Shown: positions 28,549 to 38,978, counted from the stretch's first letter. The stretch: DNA of 52,829 nt from Candidatus Ornithospirochaeta stercorigallinarum (GCA_018711525.1 DVIF01000069.1:1-52829), one strand, 5' to 3'. Notes: generated by a model from the sequence alone, not told the origin. Numbers and translations are program-made.

Positions 28549-29517
28549 TGAGATTCCAAGCAAAGAGTTCTTCTCCTCCTCCATCTGCTTTATCTCACGT
28601 CTGATTTCATTTATTTTATCATCAATACGCTTCCTCTCCTCCTCCAAGGCATCAATGCGGGAGAGTGAGTCGTTTATCAGGGCATCGATTTCAAGGGCTT
28701 TCCTCCTCTCATCTTCAGTCCTCTCAATGCGCTTTGCCTCCTCGATGGCTCTTTCAACCTCCAAAATCTCGCTGATGATGTCCAAAATGTCATCGGGGGT
28801 ATCCTGATCTATCCATTTCTGTCCGCTCTCAAAGAGGTATGAGCCATAGCCCTCCATCATGGCAGGAAGCGAGGACTCTTTCTCCTCATACCCCTCTCCG
28901 TATTGACTTATCTCACTCTCAAGCTTCCCCTCTAGGAGGCTCTCCGCATTCTCCTGGGCCTCGATCTTCCTCCCAAGCAGAAGGATGCGGTCCTTCAGTG
29001 CATCGAACTCCCCTCCTTCGACAAGATCCTCAAGGCCTCTGGAGAAAAGCTCCTTGGAATAGGAGACATACCTGTTTGCCAAGTCCTTCTCAAAGCCGGA
29101 TAGGTCTATCTTTGTCAGGACCCTCTTTATGGGGCTTCTGCTCTGCTGCTGAAGACGGATATATGTCGCATAATCCTCCTCCATGAAGTCTATCCTGCCA
29201 TCCAGAGCCCCGTCCTTCCTCGCTTCAAAGAGCACAAGGCCGAGTCTGAGGCGGGCCTCGGTCTCCTCACTTCTCAATACAGAGAGTTTCTCCCTTGCCG
29301 CATCAAGGGCCTGTCCTATCTTCTCCCTGCGAGCCATGGAAGAAGAGATGGATGCCATCCTCAGCTCCTTATCTTTCTCATCCTCCATGGCGGAAAGTAT
29401 CTCATTTCTGAGTCTGTTGCCGATAACAGGCTCATAGGAATCTGCGATTACAGTCCGTGCGAGAAGAGAAAAAAGCCCTCTCTTCTTCTTAAGAAGAATT
29501 TCCGTGTCACTACTCAT
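28528..29517 (-). CDS. Hypothetical coiled-coil protein
   Basis: E/K/R-rich heptad composition; start revised to MSSDTEILL at 29517. Confidence 0.6.
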   Translation of the reverse strand: MSSDTEILLKKKRGLFSLLARTVIADSYEPVIGNRLRNEILSAMEDEKDKELRMASISSSMARREKIGQALDAAREKLSVLRSEETEARLRLGLVLFEARKDGALDGRIDFMEEDYATYIRLQQQSRSPIKRVLTKIDLSGFEKDLANRYVSYSKELFSRGLEDLVEGGEFDALKDRILLLGRKIEAQENAESLLEGKLESEISQYGEGYEEKESSLPAMMEGYGSYLFESGQKWIDQDTPDDILDIISEILEVERAIEEAKRIERTEDERRKALEIDALINDSLSRIDALEEERKRIDDKINEIRREIKQMEEEKNSLLGISSERSGL

Positions 29518-29690
29518 CAGAAAGAAAATAACATAAAATCCAGAAGACAGAAATATTGTGTTTTTGAAATTGACAAAGAGAGAAGAGAAATTATATCCTT
29601 TCTGAGGCTGATAAACCTTTCCATCATACCGCTGCAAACTGCGGAATAAATCAGCTAATTCATTATTTTAGGAGTATTTAATTAATTTTT

Positions 29691-30254
29691 ATGGACAAAG
29701 ATTCCAATGAGCTCAATCTTGGAGAGCTAGAGGTGAAAATCCAGGAAATCGTAGGAAGAATCAACAACGATGCAGCCAGCAGGCCTGAAGAGCTTGAAGA
29801 AATAAAGAAGCTTATAAAGAAGAATGTTCCTTTCTTCACCAGAAGCGCTTTCTCCGCATACCTTCTCAGGGAGTTCGCTGCAAGACATTCCCATCAGGAA
29901 AGAAAACCAAGGAACAACGAATACAGGAAGGACAGGACCGCAAGGGCAGAGGAAAAGAAGGAAGAGAGCCAGAGTTCTCCTGCTCCACAGAAGAAGGAGG
30001 AGAGAATCATCCCTGAAGGGGCGAAGACACTCTACCTCAATGTGGGCAAGATGAAGCATCTTTATGCGAAGACCCTTTCCCAGATACTGCAGAATGAACT
30101 TGGAATAACAAGGGATGACATCTACTCGATCCGCATCCACGACAAGTACTCTTTCATCACGATGAGCGAAGAAAACTGCAACAAGGCAATAGAAGTGCTC
30201 AATGGAAAAGAGATCAACGGAAGAGTCTGCCAGGTGAACTATTCAAACAGATAA
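29691..30254 (+). CDS. Stand-alone DbpA-like RNA-binding domain protein (no helicase core)
   Basis: C-terminal 'TLYLNVGKMKHLYAKTLSQILQNELGITRDDIYSIRIHDKYSFITMSEENCNKAIEVLNGKEINGRVCQVNY'. Confidence 0.75.
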   Translation: MDKDSNELNLGELEVKIQEIVGRINNDAASRPEELEEIKKLIKKNVPFFTRSAFSAYLLREFAARHSHQERKPRNNEYRKDRTARAEEKKEESQSSPAPQKKEERIIPEGAKTLYLNVGKMKHLYAKTLSQILQNELGITRDDIYSIRIHDKYSFITMSEENCNKAIEVLNGKEINGRVCQVNYSNR

Positions 30255-30255
30255 G

Positions 30256-30894
30256 ATGAAGATACAGCCGTTCACACTCGGAGAGGTTGCAACAAACACA
30301 TATGTAGTTTATGAGTATGGAGGAAAAGCCATCCTCATAGATGCCCCCGACAAGATTGAGAGGGCCATAGGCTTCATAAAAGAAAACAGCCTTGAGCTTA
30401 CACACATACTGCTTACGCATGCACACTTCGATCACGTCATGGGGCTGGGAAAGCTCAAAAAGGAATTCCCGGAGGCTGAGATATTTGTTGAAGAGAATGA
30501 CGACTTCTTCCTCCGAAACAAAGGAGAAGGGAATATAGAGCTCCTCTCCCACGGCTTTCCGTTCATGCTTGGAGCATTCAAACCATACCTCGATGAAATC
30601 CCAGGCAGTTATTCATTCTACAAAGAAAAAATCCTGAACTTCAGGGTGATAAGGACTCCGGGGCATACAAGAGGCTCGGTCTGCCTGTACGACGAAGAAG
30701 AGCACGTACTCTTCTCAGGAGACACCATATTCAAGTCCTCCTATGGCAGAACCGACTTCCCGGGAGGAAGCCATGATGATCTGATGGCTTCAATAAGAAT
30801 GCTTTTAGATACTGTCGATGATGAGACCCTTGTCCTTCCAGGACACGGGGAATACACGCACATTAAAGATGAAAAGGCCTTTTACGGCCTTTGA
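30256..30894 (+). CDS. MBL-fold metallo-hydrolase (glyoxalase II-like)
   Basis: 'LTHAHFDHVMG', 'TPGHTRGSVCLY', 'LPGHGEYT'. Confidence 0.92.
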   Translation: MKIQPFTLGEVATNTYVVYEYGGKAILIDAPDKIERAIGFIKENSLELTHILLTHAHFDHVMGLGKLKKEFPEAEIFVEENDDFFLRNKGEGNIELLSHGFPFMLGAFKPYLDEIPGSYSFYKEKILNFRVIRTPGHTRGSVCLYDEEEHVLFSGDTIFKSSYGRTDFPGGSHDDLMASIRMLLDTVDDETLVLPGHGEYTHIKDEKAFYGL

Positions 30895-30898
30895 CATC

Positions 30899-31252
30899 TC
30901 ACATACCTAATTTCTCATTCTCTGTCTTGCACTCAATGCAGAGCACTGCGGAAGGAATCGCCCTGAGCCTACCTTCAGGAATCTTCTTGCCGCACTGCAG
31001 ACAGATACCGTATTTACCCTCGCTTATCCTTTTGAGAGCACCTTCAATGGATTTCAATCTCTTGGCATCCATGGCGTTCAGCGCCTCCATCTTGCGATAA
31101 GCTGCATCATCACTTGCTAAGTCGCTGGAATCCCTTCCAGATGCGGACAACGCCTCCTGACGGAAGTTATCCTCTTCCGAATTCAACTTCTTCAGCAGTT
31201 CGTCCCTCTCTTTCAAGAGCTTCTCCTGCATCTCCTGAGTAAAAGCATCCAT
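30899..31252 (-). CDS. TraR/DksA-type zinc finger protein
   Basis: 'GICLQCGKKIPEGRLRAIPSAVLCIECK'. Confidence 0.88.
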   Translation of the reverse strand: MDAFTQEMQEKLLKERDELLKKLNSEEDNFRQEALSASGRDSSDLASDDAAYRKMEALNAMDAKRLKSIEGALKRISEGKYGICLQCGKKIPEGRLRAIPSAVLCIECKTENEKLGM

Positions 31253-31379
31253 TCTATCAGCCCCCTTTACCAAAGCCAATCATACATCGGGGTGCATCCC
31301 CCATGCTTCTTGACAGAGAACACCCGTTGATTATCGGTGCATTCTTGTTACTGTAAAATACAATAGGTTTTACGCAGGG

Positions 31380-31586
31380 TCAAGTGTATTTCTCTTTTTC
31401 TTTCAAAGCCTTTATCAGAGGTCTTGTCGTTTTTATGAGGAAATAGACGACGAAGATATACACCAGGAATACGATAAGGGCGATCCACCTTGCTCCGGAA
31501 TATGCCAGGAGCAGAAGCAGATAACCCACGGTCATGAATATGAGAAGCAGTATGATGGAGATTGTCAGCTTTCTGCTTTTCTTCAC
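31380..31586 (-). CDS. Small two-TM membrane protein
   Basis: 68 aa, two hydrophobic helices; overlaps thrH end by 4 bp. Confidence 0.6.
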   Translation of the reverse strand: MKKSRKLTISIILLLIFMTVGYLLLLLAYSGARWIALIVFLVYIFVVYFLIKTTRPLIKALKEKEKYT

Positions 31587-32185
31587 TTCAGGTTTTCCTT
31601 TATGAAAGAGAGGAAGTCGTCATAGGTATTGAAGATCTTCAAATCGGGATTCTCCTCAAGAATATTCACGGGAGATCTGAAGAGACATCCTGCGTCCGCC
31701 TTCCTGATCATCCTAAGATCGTTATAGCTGTCCCCGGCGGCAAAGGTCCTGAAGCCGATGGAAGACAGCGCCTCTATCGCCTTCATCTTCCCCTCCTCCT
31801 GCCTCATGATGATGTCTTCAAGCATCCCGTCATCCCCTATCTTGAGGCTGTTTGAGAAGATCGTCGGCCATCCAAGCTGCTTCATAAGGGGTTTTGCGAA
31901 CTCCTCGAAGGTATCAGAAAGGATTATGACCTGGGTAAGCTCCCTGAGCTTATCGAGGAACTCCTTCGCTCCGTCAAGAGGTTTGATCCTCGCAATCGTG
32001 GCCTGTATATCCTTCAGTCCAAGCCCCTCTCGTCTGAGGATGTCCATCCTGTATCTCATCAGCTTATGGTAGTCCGGCTCATCACGTGTCGTCCTCCTAA
32101 GCTCCTCTATTCCTGTCTCTTCAGCAAAGCTGATCCAAATCTCGGGCACAAGCACCCCTTCAAGGTCTAAACATACAACGGTCAT
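31583..32185 (-). CDS. thrH: Phosphoserine phosphatase/homoserine phosphotransferase ThrH
   Basis: 'VVCLDLEGVLVPEIWI...ETGIEELRRTTRDEPDYHKLMRYRMDIL'. Confidence 0.92.
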   Translation of the reverse strand: MTVVCLDLEGVLVPEIWISFAEETGIEELRRTTRDEPDYHKLMRYRMDILRREGLGLKDIQATIARIKPLDGAKEFLDKLRELTQVIILSDTFEEFAKPLMKQLGWPTIFSNSLKIGDDGMLEDIIMRQEEGKMKAIEALSSIGFRTFAAGDSYNDLRMIRKADAGCLFRSPVNILEENPDLKIFNTYDDFLSFIKENLK

Positions 32186-32191
32186 GCCTCG

Positions 32192-32197
32192 ATTATA
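32192..32197 (-). promoter_or_regulatory. TATAAT -10 located 6 nt upstream of thrH ATG
   Basis: Minus strand TATAATcgaggcATG. Confidence 0.6.
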
Positions 32198-32254
32198 GAA
32201 TATGAGGGCTCTTTGAGCTAGAAGGGGGCTAAGGATTTCTGTATACTCTTACGC

Positions 32255-33151
32255 ATGGGAAAAAGCCTATGTTACATAATCTCATTCCTTACCGGTGCCG
32301 TCATCTCGGTAATGGTCACATTCAATACGGAGGCAGGAAAGCTCACAAGCAGTGAAGTCAGCCTGATAATCAACCAGATCGTAGGTATCATGACCCTTGA
32401 GGCGATCATGCTCCTTGGAAGAAAGAGCAGCCTTATAAACCCTCCCAAGCGTGAGGTCAAATGGTACAGACACTATTTCGGAGGGCTCTTCGGGGTTGCG
32501 ATAATCTCCCTGAACTACATCAGCGTCTCAGGAGCGGGAGCTACCATCGCAATGGCTGGAGCTGTGTTCGGACAGTCGCTTTCAGGTCTCATATTCGATA
32601 TGACGGGACTGATGGGCATGCAGAAGGAGAAGATAACAAAGAGGCGTATCATCAGCCTTTTGATATGTTTGATCGGCATCATGATCTATTTCTTCGGAGG
32701 AGAGGGTATAAACCTCTACATATTCCCATCCATCCTCGCAGGAATCCTGACAATGGTGCAGATGGTATACAACTCATCCCTTGCAAATGCAAAGGGTCCT
32801 TTCTACTCGGCAAGGATGAATGTGATCTCAGGCCTTGCAGGAGCCCTTCTCTACGCTTTCATATTCTTTCCAGAGACTACCATATCTGGATTCAGGGCCA
32901 TGAGGGATGCGTCTTTCCTGACGATGGTGATGGGAGGGCTTTTAGCTTGCATCGTAGTTGTGAACACGAACATCGTGATACCCAGGATCCCTGCCGTATA
33001 CTCGGCACTGCTTCTCTCCTCTGGACAGATCCTTGCCGCCCTTGCAGTGGACTATGTCCTTTATGAGACATTCACACCCGTGCTTTTATATGGAACGCTG
33101 ATAACCCTCGTAGGAATCGCAGTATCGATGGAGAAGAAGGCTAGTCGTTGA
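32255..33151 (+). CDS. DMT-superfamily (EamA/DUF606-like) transporter
   Basis: ~10 TM; 'GAVFGQSLSGLIFDMTGL'. Confidence 0.75.
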   Translation: MGKSLCYIISFLTGAVISVMVTFNTEAGKLTSSEVSLIINQIVGIMTLEAIMLLGRKSSLINPPKREVKWYRHYFGGLFGVAIISLNYISVSGAGATIAMAGAVFGQSLSGLIFDMTGLMGMQKEKITKRRIISLLICLIGIMIYFFGGEGINLYIFPSILAGILTMVQMVYNSSLANAKGPFYSARMNVISGLAGALLYAFIFFPETTISGFRAMRDASFLTMVMGGLLACIVVVNTNIVIPRIPAVYSALLLSSGQILAALAVDYVLYETFTPVLLYGTLITLVGIAVSMEKKASR

Positions 33152-34331
33152 AATCATCATCGGCCTCATCAGGGTTCTTCCCGATAGGCATCTCGACATC
33201 AAACGACTCGTCATCCTCACTGCTCTCCTTCTTCCTCCTCCTGCCCTTCTTATCCTCTTTCCTTCCAAAAGAGAGGAACTTACCCGTGGAGAGGAAGATG
33301 GCGACAGGCTTCAAAGCCGGGATGTTGGCGCATACGATCTGCATCATCGAGGTCAGGGGAACAGCAAGGAACATTCCGACCAGCCCCCAGATATACCCCC
33401 AGAAAGCAAGGGATACGAGAATCATTATCGGGCTTATATTGAGCTGCACTCCCTGGAGTTTCGGATCTATGATGTTTCCGATCACCATCTCGATGCTCAC
33501 CATCATTATGCCGACATAGATTATATAGCCCCACTGAGGCATGAACTGTATGATAGCCATTATGATGGTCCCCACGGTCACAACGATGCTTCCGATTGTC
33601 GGAATGAAATTGAGAACGAATGCAAGGACTCCCCATACGAGTGCGAAATCGAGTCCGGTGAGAACTGAAACCAGATAGAACATCACGCCTGTAGCGGCAC
33701 TTATTATTATCTTGAGGAAGATGTACTTGGATACCTGACGGTTCATCTTCATCGCAAGCTTTGTGAACCTCTCCCCCTTGTCCCTTGTGAGGATCGCCAT
33801 CATCTTCGGGGCGAAGCTCCTCCTTTCCATCAGCAGGAACAACAGGTAGACAAAGCACATCATCGCATCGCTCATGATGCCGAGGAACCGGGAGGAGAAA
33901 GATGTCAGGTAGCCCCTGAGAAGCGATAGCCAGTCTATGTTGAGGGAGGCGAGGAACGAATAGCCCTCGGGATCTGCATCGAAAAGACGGGCAAGATAGA
34001 CGCTTATGAATGCATCGAACTCCGCAACCCTCTCGGCATATGTACCTATCCTGCTTAGAAGGGTGTTGACCATCTGGAAGACGGTATACACAAAGACAAC
34101 GAATACAAGGACGACAATGACCAGTACTGTGACGATGGAAAGAAGATTCGGCACCTTGAGCCTGTCGAGCTTATTGAGCATCGGGTTTACAAGCAGGAAT
34201 ATGAATACCGAGATCACAAACGGGATTATTATCTCCCCTCCCGCCTTGAGTACAAAGACGAGTATGGCAATCGCAAAAACCGTAAGGATGTTCCTGATAT
34301 GCCTCAGATAATGTATATCCCATTTCTCCAT
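33141..34331 (-). CDS. AI-2E family transporter
   Basis: 'FIPTIGSIVVTVGTIIMAIIQF', 'GNIIDPKLQGVQLNISPIMILVSLAFWGYIWGLVGMFLAVPLTSMMQIV'. Confidence 0.92.
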   Translation of the reverse strand: MEKWDIHYLRHIRNILTVFAIAILVFVLKAGGEIIIPFVISVFIFLLVNPMLNKLDRLKVPNLLSIVTVLVIVVLVFVVFVYTVFQMVNTLLSRIGTYAERVAEFDAFISVYLARLFDADPEGYSFLASLNIDWLSLLRGYLTSFSSRFLGIMSDAMMCFVYLLFLLMERRSFAPKMMAILTRDKGERFTKLAMKMNRQVSKYIFLKIIISAATGVMFYLVSVLTGLDFALVWGVLAFVLNFIPTIGSIVVTVGTIIMAIIQFMPQWGYIIYVGIMMVSIEMVIGNIIDPKLQGVQLNISPIMILVSLAFWGYIWGLVGMFLAVPLTSMMQIVCANIPALKPVAIFLSTGKFLSFGRKEDKKGRRRKKESSEDDESFDVEMPIGKNPDEADDDFND

Positions 34332-34337
34332 GGGTAA

Positions 34338-34366
34338 ATGTTATCCTCTATGGAAGAAATTTACAA
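34338..34366 (-). promoter_or_regulatory. Predicted promoter TTGTAA-N17-TAACAT, 6 nt from AI-2E gene ATG
   Basis: Minus strand TTGTAAatttcttccatagaggaTAACATttacccATG. Confidence 0.55.
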
Positions 34367-34387
34367 TATTAACTATCATCCAGATAT

Positions 34388-35149
34388 ATGGACGAATCAT
34401 ATTTGAACAGGATTGAAATCATTTTGGTAGATACCCAGGACGGGGCGAACATCGGCTCCGTATGCCGGGCCATGAAGACAATGGGGCTGACTCATCTGAC
34501 ACTTGTAACAGACAGGGTGTATGATGAGAACAGGGTATCGACACTTGCACTGCACGCAAAGGACATATACCTTGGAAGAAAGGAGTTCAGGACGCTTGAG
34601 GAGGCGATCAGGGACAGCACCTTCACTGTCGGAGCGACAAGAAGGAGAGGAAAGCTTAGGAAGATGAGCGCCTACTCCCCTTCGCAGCTGGCGGAGAAGC
34701 TCTCTGATCTCCCCCAAGGTAAGATCTCAATAGTATTCGGACGCGAGGCAGACGGGCTGAGGGACGATGAGGTGAACATGCTCTCATCCATCGTGACGAT
34801 CCCTACAAGCCCCCTCTTTCCATCCCTGAATCTCTCTCAGGCAGTGCAGATCATAGCATATGAGCTTTTCCTTGCATCAAAACCATACAAGCAGGGACTT
34901 GTCTCTGTAGACCATGAGAGGACGCTTAAAGCAGGTGATGAAATGGTCGGGCACTTGGAGAGGATCTCATACTTCAAATGGGACGAGGAGAAGAAATGGA
35001 CAAAGCAGCTCCTTGAGGACATCATAGAGCGTGCAGGTCTTTCAGAGAGCGAGCTGCAGCGTTTTGAGAAGATATTCAGAAAAGTGGAGAAGATAAAAAT
35101 CTACAAGGACGGAAATGACAGAGGGAAAGAAGATGAGGAAGTTTATTAG
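34388..35149 (+). CDS. trmJ: tRNA (cytidine/uridine-2'-O-)-methyltransferase TrmJ-like (SpoU family)
   Basis: 'EIILVDTQDGANIGSVCRAMKTMGL', 'VFGREADGLRDDEV', 'SLNLSQAVQIIAYEL'. Confidence 0.9.
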   Translation: MDESYLNRIEIILVDTQDGANIGSVCRAMKTMGLTHLTLVTDRVYDENRVSTLALHAKDIYLGRKEFRTLEEAIRDSTFTVGATRRRGKLRKMSAYSPSQLAEKLSDLPQGKISIVFGREADGLRDDEVNMLSSIVTIPTSPLFPSLNLSQAVQIIAYELFLASKPYKQGLVSVDHERTLKAGDEMVGHLERISYFKWDEEKKWTKQLLEDIIERAGLSESELQRFEKIFRKVEKIKIYKDGNDRGKEDEEVY

Positions 35150-35948
35150 TTTCCTGGACCCCATGCCACGTGTCATCGCACACAGAGGGGACAGCAGGAA
35201 CTATCCGGAGAACACACTGCCGGCATTCCTTAGTGCAGTGGGCATGGGAATCGATGTCATCGAGACGGATGTACATCTGAGCAAGGATGGGACTCTGGTG
35301 ATCTGGCACGACCCGACACTGGAAAGGAACACAGATGGAAGCGGCACGATTGAAAGCCATACATATGAGGAACTTCTGGAATATGATGCAGGATACACTT
35401 TCACCAAGGACGGGGGAATGAGCTATCCATTCAGGGGCAAGGGAGTCAGGCTCTGCACACTCGATGAGGCTTTGAAAGCATGCCCCGATGAGCGCTTCAA
35501 TGTAGATTTGAAAAGCAAGGATACTACCATCGTAGACGAATTCATACGTGTGATAAGGAGCAACAACGCCCAGGACAGGGTCGTATGCGCATCATTCCAT
35601 TACAGGAACCTGAGCCTGATGAGGAAAAAGGCTCCGGATATAATGACAAGCATAACGACGAGAGAGGTCGTTCCCCTTGTATTAAGACAGAAGCTCCACC
35701 TCCTCCCAAAAAAATTCAGCAGGAAGGTTATATTCCAGATTCCACGCTCCCAGGCGGGAATCACCATCGTAAATCCTTCTTTCGTACGGGATATGCATGA
35801 AAGAGGTGCCGTGGTGATGGTCTGGACGATAAATGATGAGAAGAGCATGAGAGAGCTTTTTTCGATGGGAGTCGATTCGGTGATGACCGACGACCCCGCA
35901 CTTGTGATAAAAGTAGCTGAGGATATGGGCATCAGGGCTCAAGCCTGA
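35133..35948 (+). CDS. Glycerophosphodiester phosphodiesterase
   Basis: 'VIAHRGDSRNYPENTLPAFLSAVGMGIDVIETDVHLSKDG'; start revised to 35133. Confidence 0.93.
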   Translation: MRKFISFLDPMPRVIAHRGDSRNYPENTLPAFLSAVGMGIDVIETDVHLSKDGTLVIWHDPTLERNTDGSGTIESHTYEELLEYDAGYTFTKDGGMSYPFRGKGVRLCTLDEALKACPDERFNVDLKSKDTTIVDEFIRVIRSNNAQDRVVCASFHYRNLSLMRKKAPDIMTSITTREVVPLVLRQKLHLLPKKFSRKVIFQIPRSQAGITIVNPSFVRDMHERGAVVMVWTINDEKSMRELFSMGVDSVMTDDPALVIKVAEDMGIRAQA

Positions 35949-36972
35949 TAGGCTCGCCCTTCTTGGCACTCTCATAAATCGCGTTTACCGCCATAAGGGA
36001 TTCAAGCCCTTCACTCCCATCTACGAGGGGCTTCCTGTTTGAGAGTATGGAATCAATGAAATCGATGTACTCAGCCCTGTGGTCGCGTATTTCAACATCA
36101 GGGGATGATGCACTTGAAGAAGATGGAGATGAAAACCTTGCAAGAATCTCCGAGTCTTCATCCTCCATGTTCCTGAAGTCCCATGTGATGATATGATCGT
36201 CTTCTGCGATGATCGTCCCGTCGCTTCCCGTCAGCTCAATCCTCCTTTTGCATCCGGGATATGATGAAGTGGAGGCCTCGAGAGATCCTATGCTTCCATC
36301 ACAAAAGCGCAGGGAGGAGACGAGAGTATCCTCGACATCCATCCTCTCATGATTGAGAAGAGCTGAATACGCAAAGACCTCGCAAAGAGGAGAGGAAAGG
36401 GAGAGCAGCAGGTCAAGGGCGTGTATCGCCTGGTTCATCAGACATCCCCCACCATCAAGAGCCTTCGTCCCCCTCCATGGAGCTGAGTCGTAATACTCCT
36501 GGCTTCTGTACCATTTGACATAGCAGGAAGAGAGCATCCTACGGCCCAGACGGCCTCTTGATACGGCCTTCCTTATCTCCTGGTTCAGAGGGGAGAAGCG
36601 GTTCTGGAATATGACGGCAAGCCTTGCACCGCTTTTTTCAGCGGCGTCGATCATGAGACGAGCCCTTCTGACATCGGTATCCATCGGCTTTTCCACTATC
36701 ACACTGATTCCTCTTTCAAGGGCGGGTATGGCATACTCCGTACGTATCGCACTAGGTGTAGTGATGGCAAGCGCATCGATGCCTGAAGAGAGGAACAAAT
36801 CAAAATCAGAGTAACCAGCTGCCCCGTACTCGGAGGCAAAGGAATCCGCCTTACTTCCATCCTTATGGAAACAGCTTGTCAGCTCCACCCCGTCGATCGA
36901 AGAGATGACAGCTGCATGTATCCTCGCAATGGCCCCCAGGCCGACAATACCGAATTTCAAGCTCTTATTCAT
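35932..36972 (-). CDS. Gfo/Idh/MocA family oxidoreductase
   Basis: 'FGIVGLGAIARIHAA', 'VIVEKPMDTD'. Confidence 0.92.
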   Translation of the reverse strand: MNKSLKFGIVGLGAIARIHAAVISSIDGVELTSCFHKDGSKADSFASEYGAAGYSDFDLFLSSGIDALAITTPSAIRTEYAIPALERGISVIVEKPMDTDVRRARLMIDAAEKSGARLAVIFQNRFSPLNQEIRKAVSRGRLGRRMLSSCYVKWYRSQEYYDSAPWRGTKALDGGGCLMNQAIHALDLLLSLSSPLCEVFAYSALLNHERMDVEDTLVSSLRFCDGSIGSLEASTSSYPGCKRRIELTGSDGTIIAEDDHIITWDFRNMEDEDSEILARFSSPSSSSASSPDVEIRDHRAEYIDFIDSILSNRKPLVDGSEGLESLMAVNAIYESAKKGEPIRLEP

Positions 36973-36992
36973 AATCCTGTAATCTTTCAGAG

Positions 36993-37025
36993 AAAAAAAC
37001 AGGGTTGCCTTTTTACGACAACCCT
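36993..37025 (-). terminator. Intrinsic terminator downstream of nagB
   Basis: Minus strand AGGGTTG-tcgtaaaaagg-CAACCCT then gTTTTTTT. Confidence 0.85.
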
Positions 37026-37038
37026 CATAGGACGCACT

Positions 37039-37848
37039 TCAGACAATCGACATAGGATCGAGGTGCGACTGCTCGATATCCTTGAAATACTTGTATGTAT
37101 CGACCTTGAGCTCTCCGCATGCGGGCTCATCACATACGATTATCGCCTTTTTATGCATCTGGAGCGCGGAGCAGGTCCACATCTGGCTTACAGACCCTTC
37201 GACTGTAGCGGCAAGGGCTCGGGCCTTGTTATGTCCGTTCACAAGGACAAGGACCTCCCTGCTGTCCGTCACAGTCTCCACTCCTACAGTAAGGGCTGTA
37301 GACGGGACCTTTGTGATATCGTTATCGAAGAAACGGGAGTTCATGACCTTCGTATCATATGTAAGAGTCTTCTCCCTTGTCCTGGAGGAGAGGGAAGAGA
37401 ACGGCTCATTGAATGCGATGTGTCCGTCCGCACCGATTCCTCCCATGAAGAGGTCTATCCCTCCATAGCTTCTGATCTTCTCCTCATATCTCTCACATTC
37501 CGCTTTCAAATCGGGGGCATTCCCGTCAAGCATGTTTATATTCTCTTTCGGAAGATCGATATGATTGAAGAAATTCTCATGCATGAACGTCCAGTAGCTC
37601 TGAGGATGGTCTTTTGGAAGACCTACATATTCATCCATGTTGAATGTGACGACATTCTTGAATGAAAGGAAGCCGTTCTTGTTCATCTTGATCAGCTCCT
37701 TGTATGTTCCTATAGGACTGGATCCTGTCGGAAGGCCGAGGATGAAAGGCCTCTCCTCTTTCCTGTTATGTTCTTTGATCCTGGAAGCAATATATCTTGC
37801 CGCCCATAAGGACATCTTCTCATAATCCGGTTCAATAATAACACGCAT
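37039..37848 (-). CDS. nagB: Glucosamine-6-phosphate deaminase
   Basis: '[17 protein letters not shown]', '[10 protein letters not shown]', '[14 protein letters not shown]'. Confidence 0.96.
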   Translation of the reverse strand: MRVIIEPDYEKMSLWAARYIASRIKEHNRKEERPFILGLPTGSSPIGTYKELIKMNKNGFLSFKNVVTFNMDEYVGLPKDHPQSYWTFMHENFFNHIDLPKENINMLDGNAPDLKAECERYEEKIRSYGGIDLFMGGIGADGHIAFNEPFSSLSSRTREKTLTYDTKVMNSRFFDNDITKVPSTALTVGVETVTDSREVLVLVNGHNKARALAATVEGSVSQMWTCSALQMHKKAIIVCDEPACGELKVDTYKYFKDIEQSHLDPMSIV

Positions 37849-37907
37849 AGCAATTCTCCTAAACTCCTATCATGATAAATGCTTTCCACGGAAATAGCAA
37901 ATAAAGA

Positions 37908-38978
37908 TTACCCCGCGACTGAATCTATTATTGCAGAGGCGACAACGACATCATCTGAGTAGATTACGGCGCTCTGCCCAGGGGTTATGGCATTCACGGG
38001 ATAATGAAACTCTATTTCGACCTCATCATCCCCTATCTGCCTGACAGTTCCAAGGGAGCCGGGGGATGTGCTTCTGACCTTGATTGAATACTCAGGCAAG
38101 GAAAACGATGTATCTGCCATATAGTTTATGTTCCTGCAGACAGCCTTCGTGCTCATCGTATCCTCCCTGGGCCCCACGATGACACGATTGCGCCCGGCAT
38201 CCAGAGCTATGACATAAAGAGGCTCGCTGTATGCAATGCCAAGCCCCTTCCTCTGTCCGATGGTATAGTGCCAGAATCCATCATGCTCACCCATCTTCCT
38301 CCCATCCTTGAAGACTATATCACCCTTCTCATCATCCTTCATAAGCAGCTCCGTATAATCCCCGCCATAGAAGTCCTGGCTCTCACTCTGCCCCTCCTGA
38401 TGGAACCCAAGGGAGCAGTCGATTCTCCTTATCTCCTCTTTCGTATAACTTCCAAGAGGAAAGATGGTCGATTTCAGCTGCTCCTGGCTCAGACGGGAGA
38501 GGAAATAGGACTGGTCCTTCTTCAAATCGACAGCCTTCTGTACTGCGTATCTTCCACCTCTTTCCACGATGCGTGCATAGTGCCCGGTTGCAAAATAATC
38601 GAAATCAAGTCTCTTCCTGGCCTCATCGACCATCGCTCCGAACTTTATCAGGGCATTGCACCATATGCATGGATTCGGGGTGCGTGCATTCATGTATTCA
38701 CTCTTGAAGTTGTCGAGGACCTTCTTCTCATAGAGCTCAGAGCAGTCTATCACGTGATGTCTGATGCCTATCTTCTCTGCGATTTTCCCTATCTTTGCTA
38801 TCTCTTCCGCTTTATTGGGGTTGTAGCAGCTGTTGGGAGAGACAGGCGCAGGATAAGGACTGTCCTTCTTCCATATGAGCATCGTGACACCCTCGACCTC
38901 ATAGCCATCCCTCTTGAGCAGATATGCGGCAACCGATGAATCTATGCCTCCGGAGAGGCCGACTAGGACTTTTTTCAT
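37908..38978 (-). CDS. mnmA: tRNA-specific 2-thiouridylase MnmA
   Basis: 'VLVGLSGGIDSSVAAYLL', 'TPNPCIWCNALIKFG', 'YTIGQRKGLGI'. Confidence 0.95.
   Translation of the reverse strand: MKKVLVGLSGGIDSSVAAYLLKRDGYEVEGVTMLIWKKDSPYPAPVSPNSCYNPNKAEEIAKIGKIAEKIGIRHHVIDCSELYEKKVLDNFKSEYMNARTPNPCIWCNALIKFGAMVDEARKRLDFDYFATGHYARIVERGGRYAVQKAVDLKKDQSYFLSRLSQEQLKSTIFPLGSYTKEEIRRIDCSLGFHQEGQSESQDFYGGDYTELLMKDDEKGDIVFKDGRKMGEHDGFWHYTIGQRKGLGIAYSEPLYVIALDAGRNRVIVGPREDTMSTKAVCRNINYMADTSFSLPEYSIKVRSTSPGSLGTVRQIGDDEVEIEFHYPVNAITPGQSAVIYSDDVVVASAIIDSVAG

Noticed and set aside
31280-31379. Possible riboswitch upstream of the DksA-like gene (small GC hairpin cggggtgcatccccc)
   Set aside because: No match to a known riboswitch core that I can recognise, and no terminator/antiterminator pair seen.
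32461-33066. 201-aa plus-strand ORF overlapping the DMT transporter in another frame
   Set aside because: H/R/P-rich translation typical of an out-of-frame reading of a membrane protein gene.
36865-37665. 266-aa plus-strand ORF antisense to nagB and the Gfo/Idh gene
   Set aside because: Spans two well-supported opposite-strand genes and an intrinsic terminator; no motifs.
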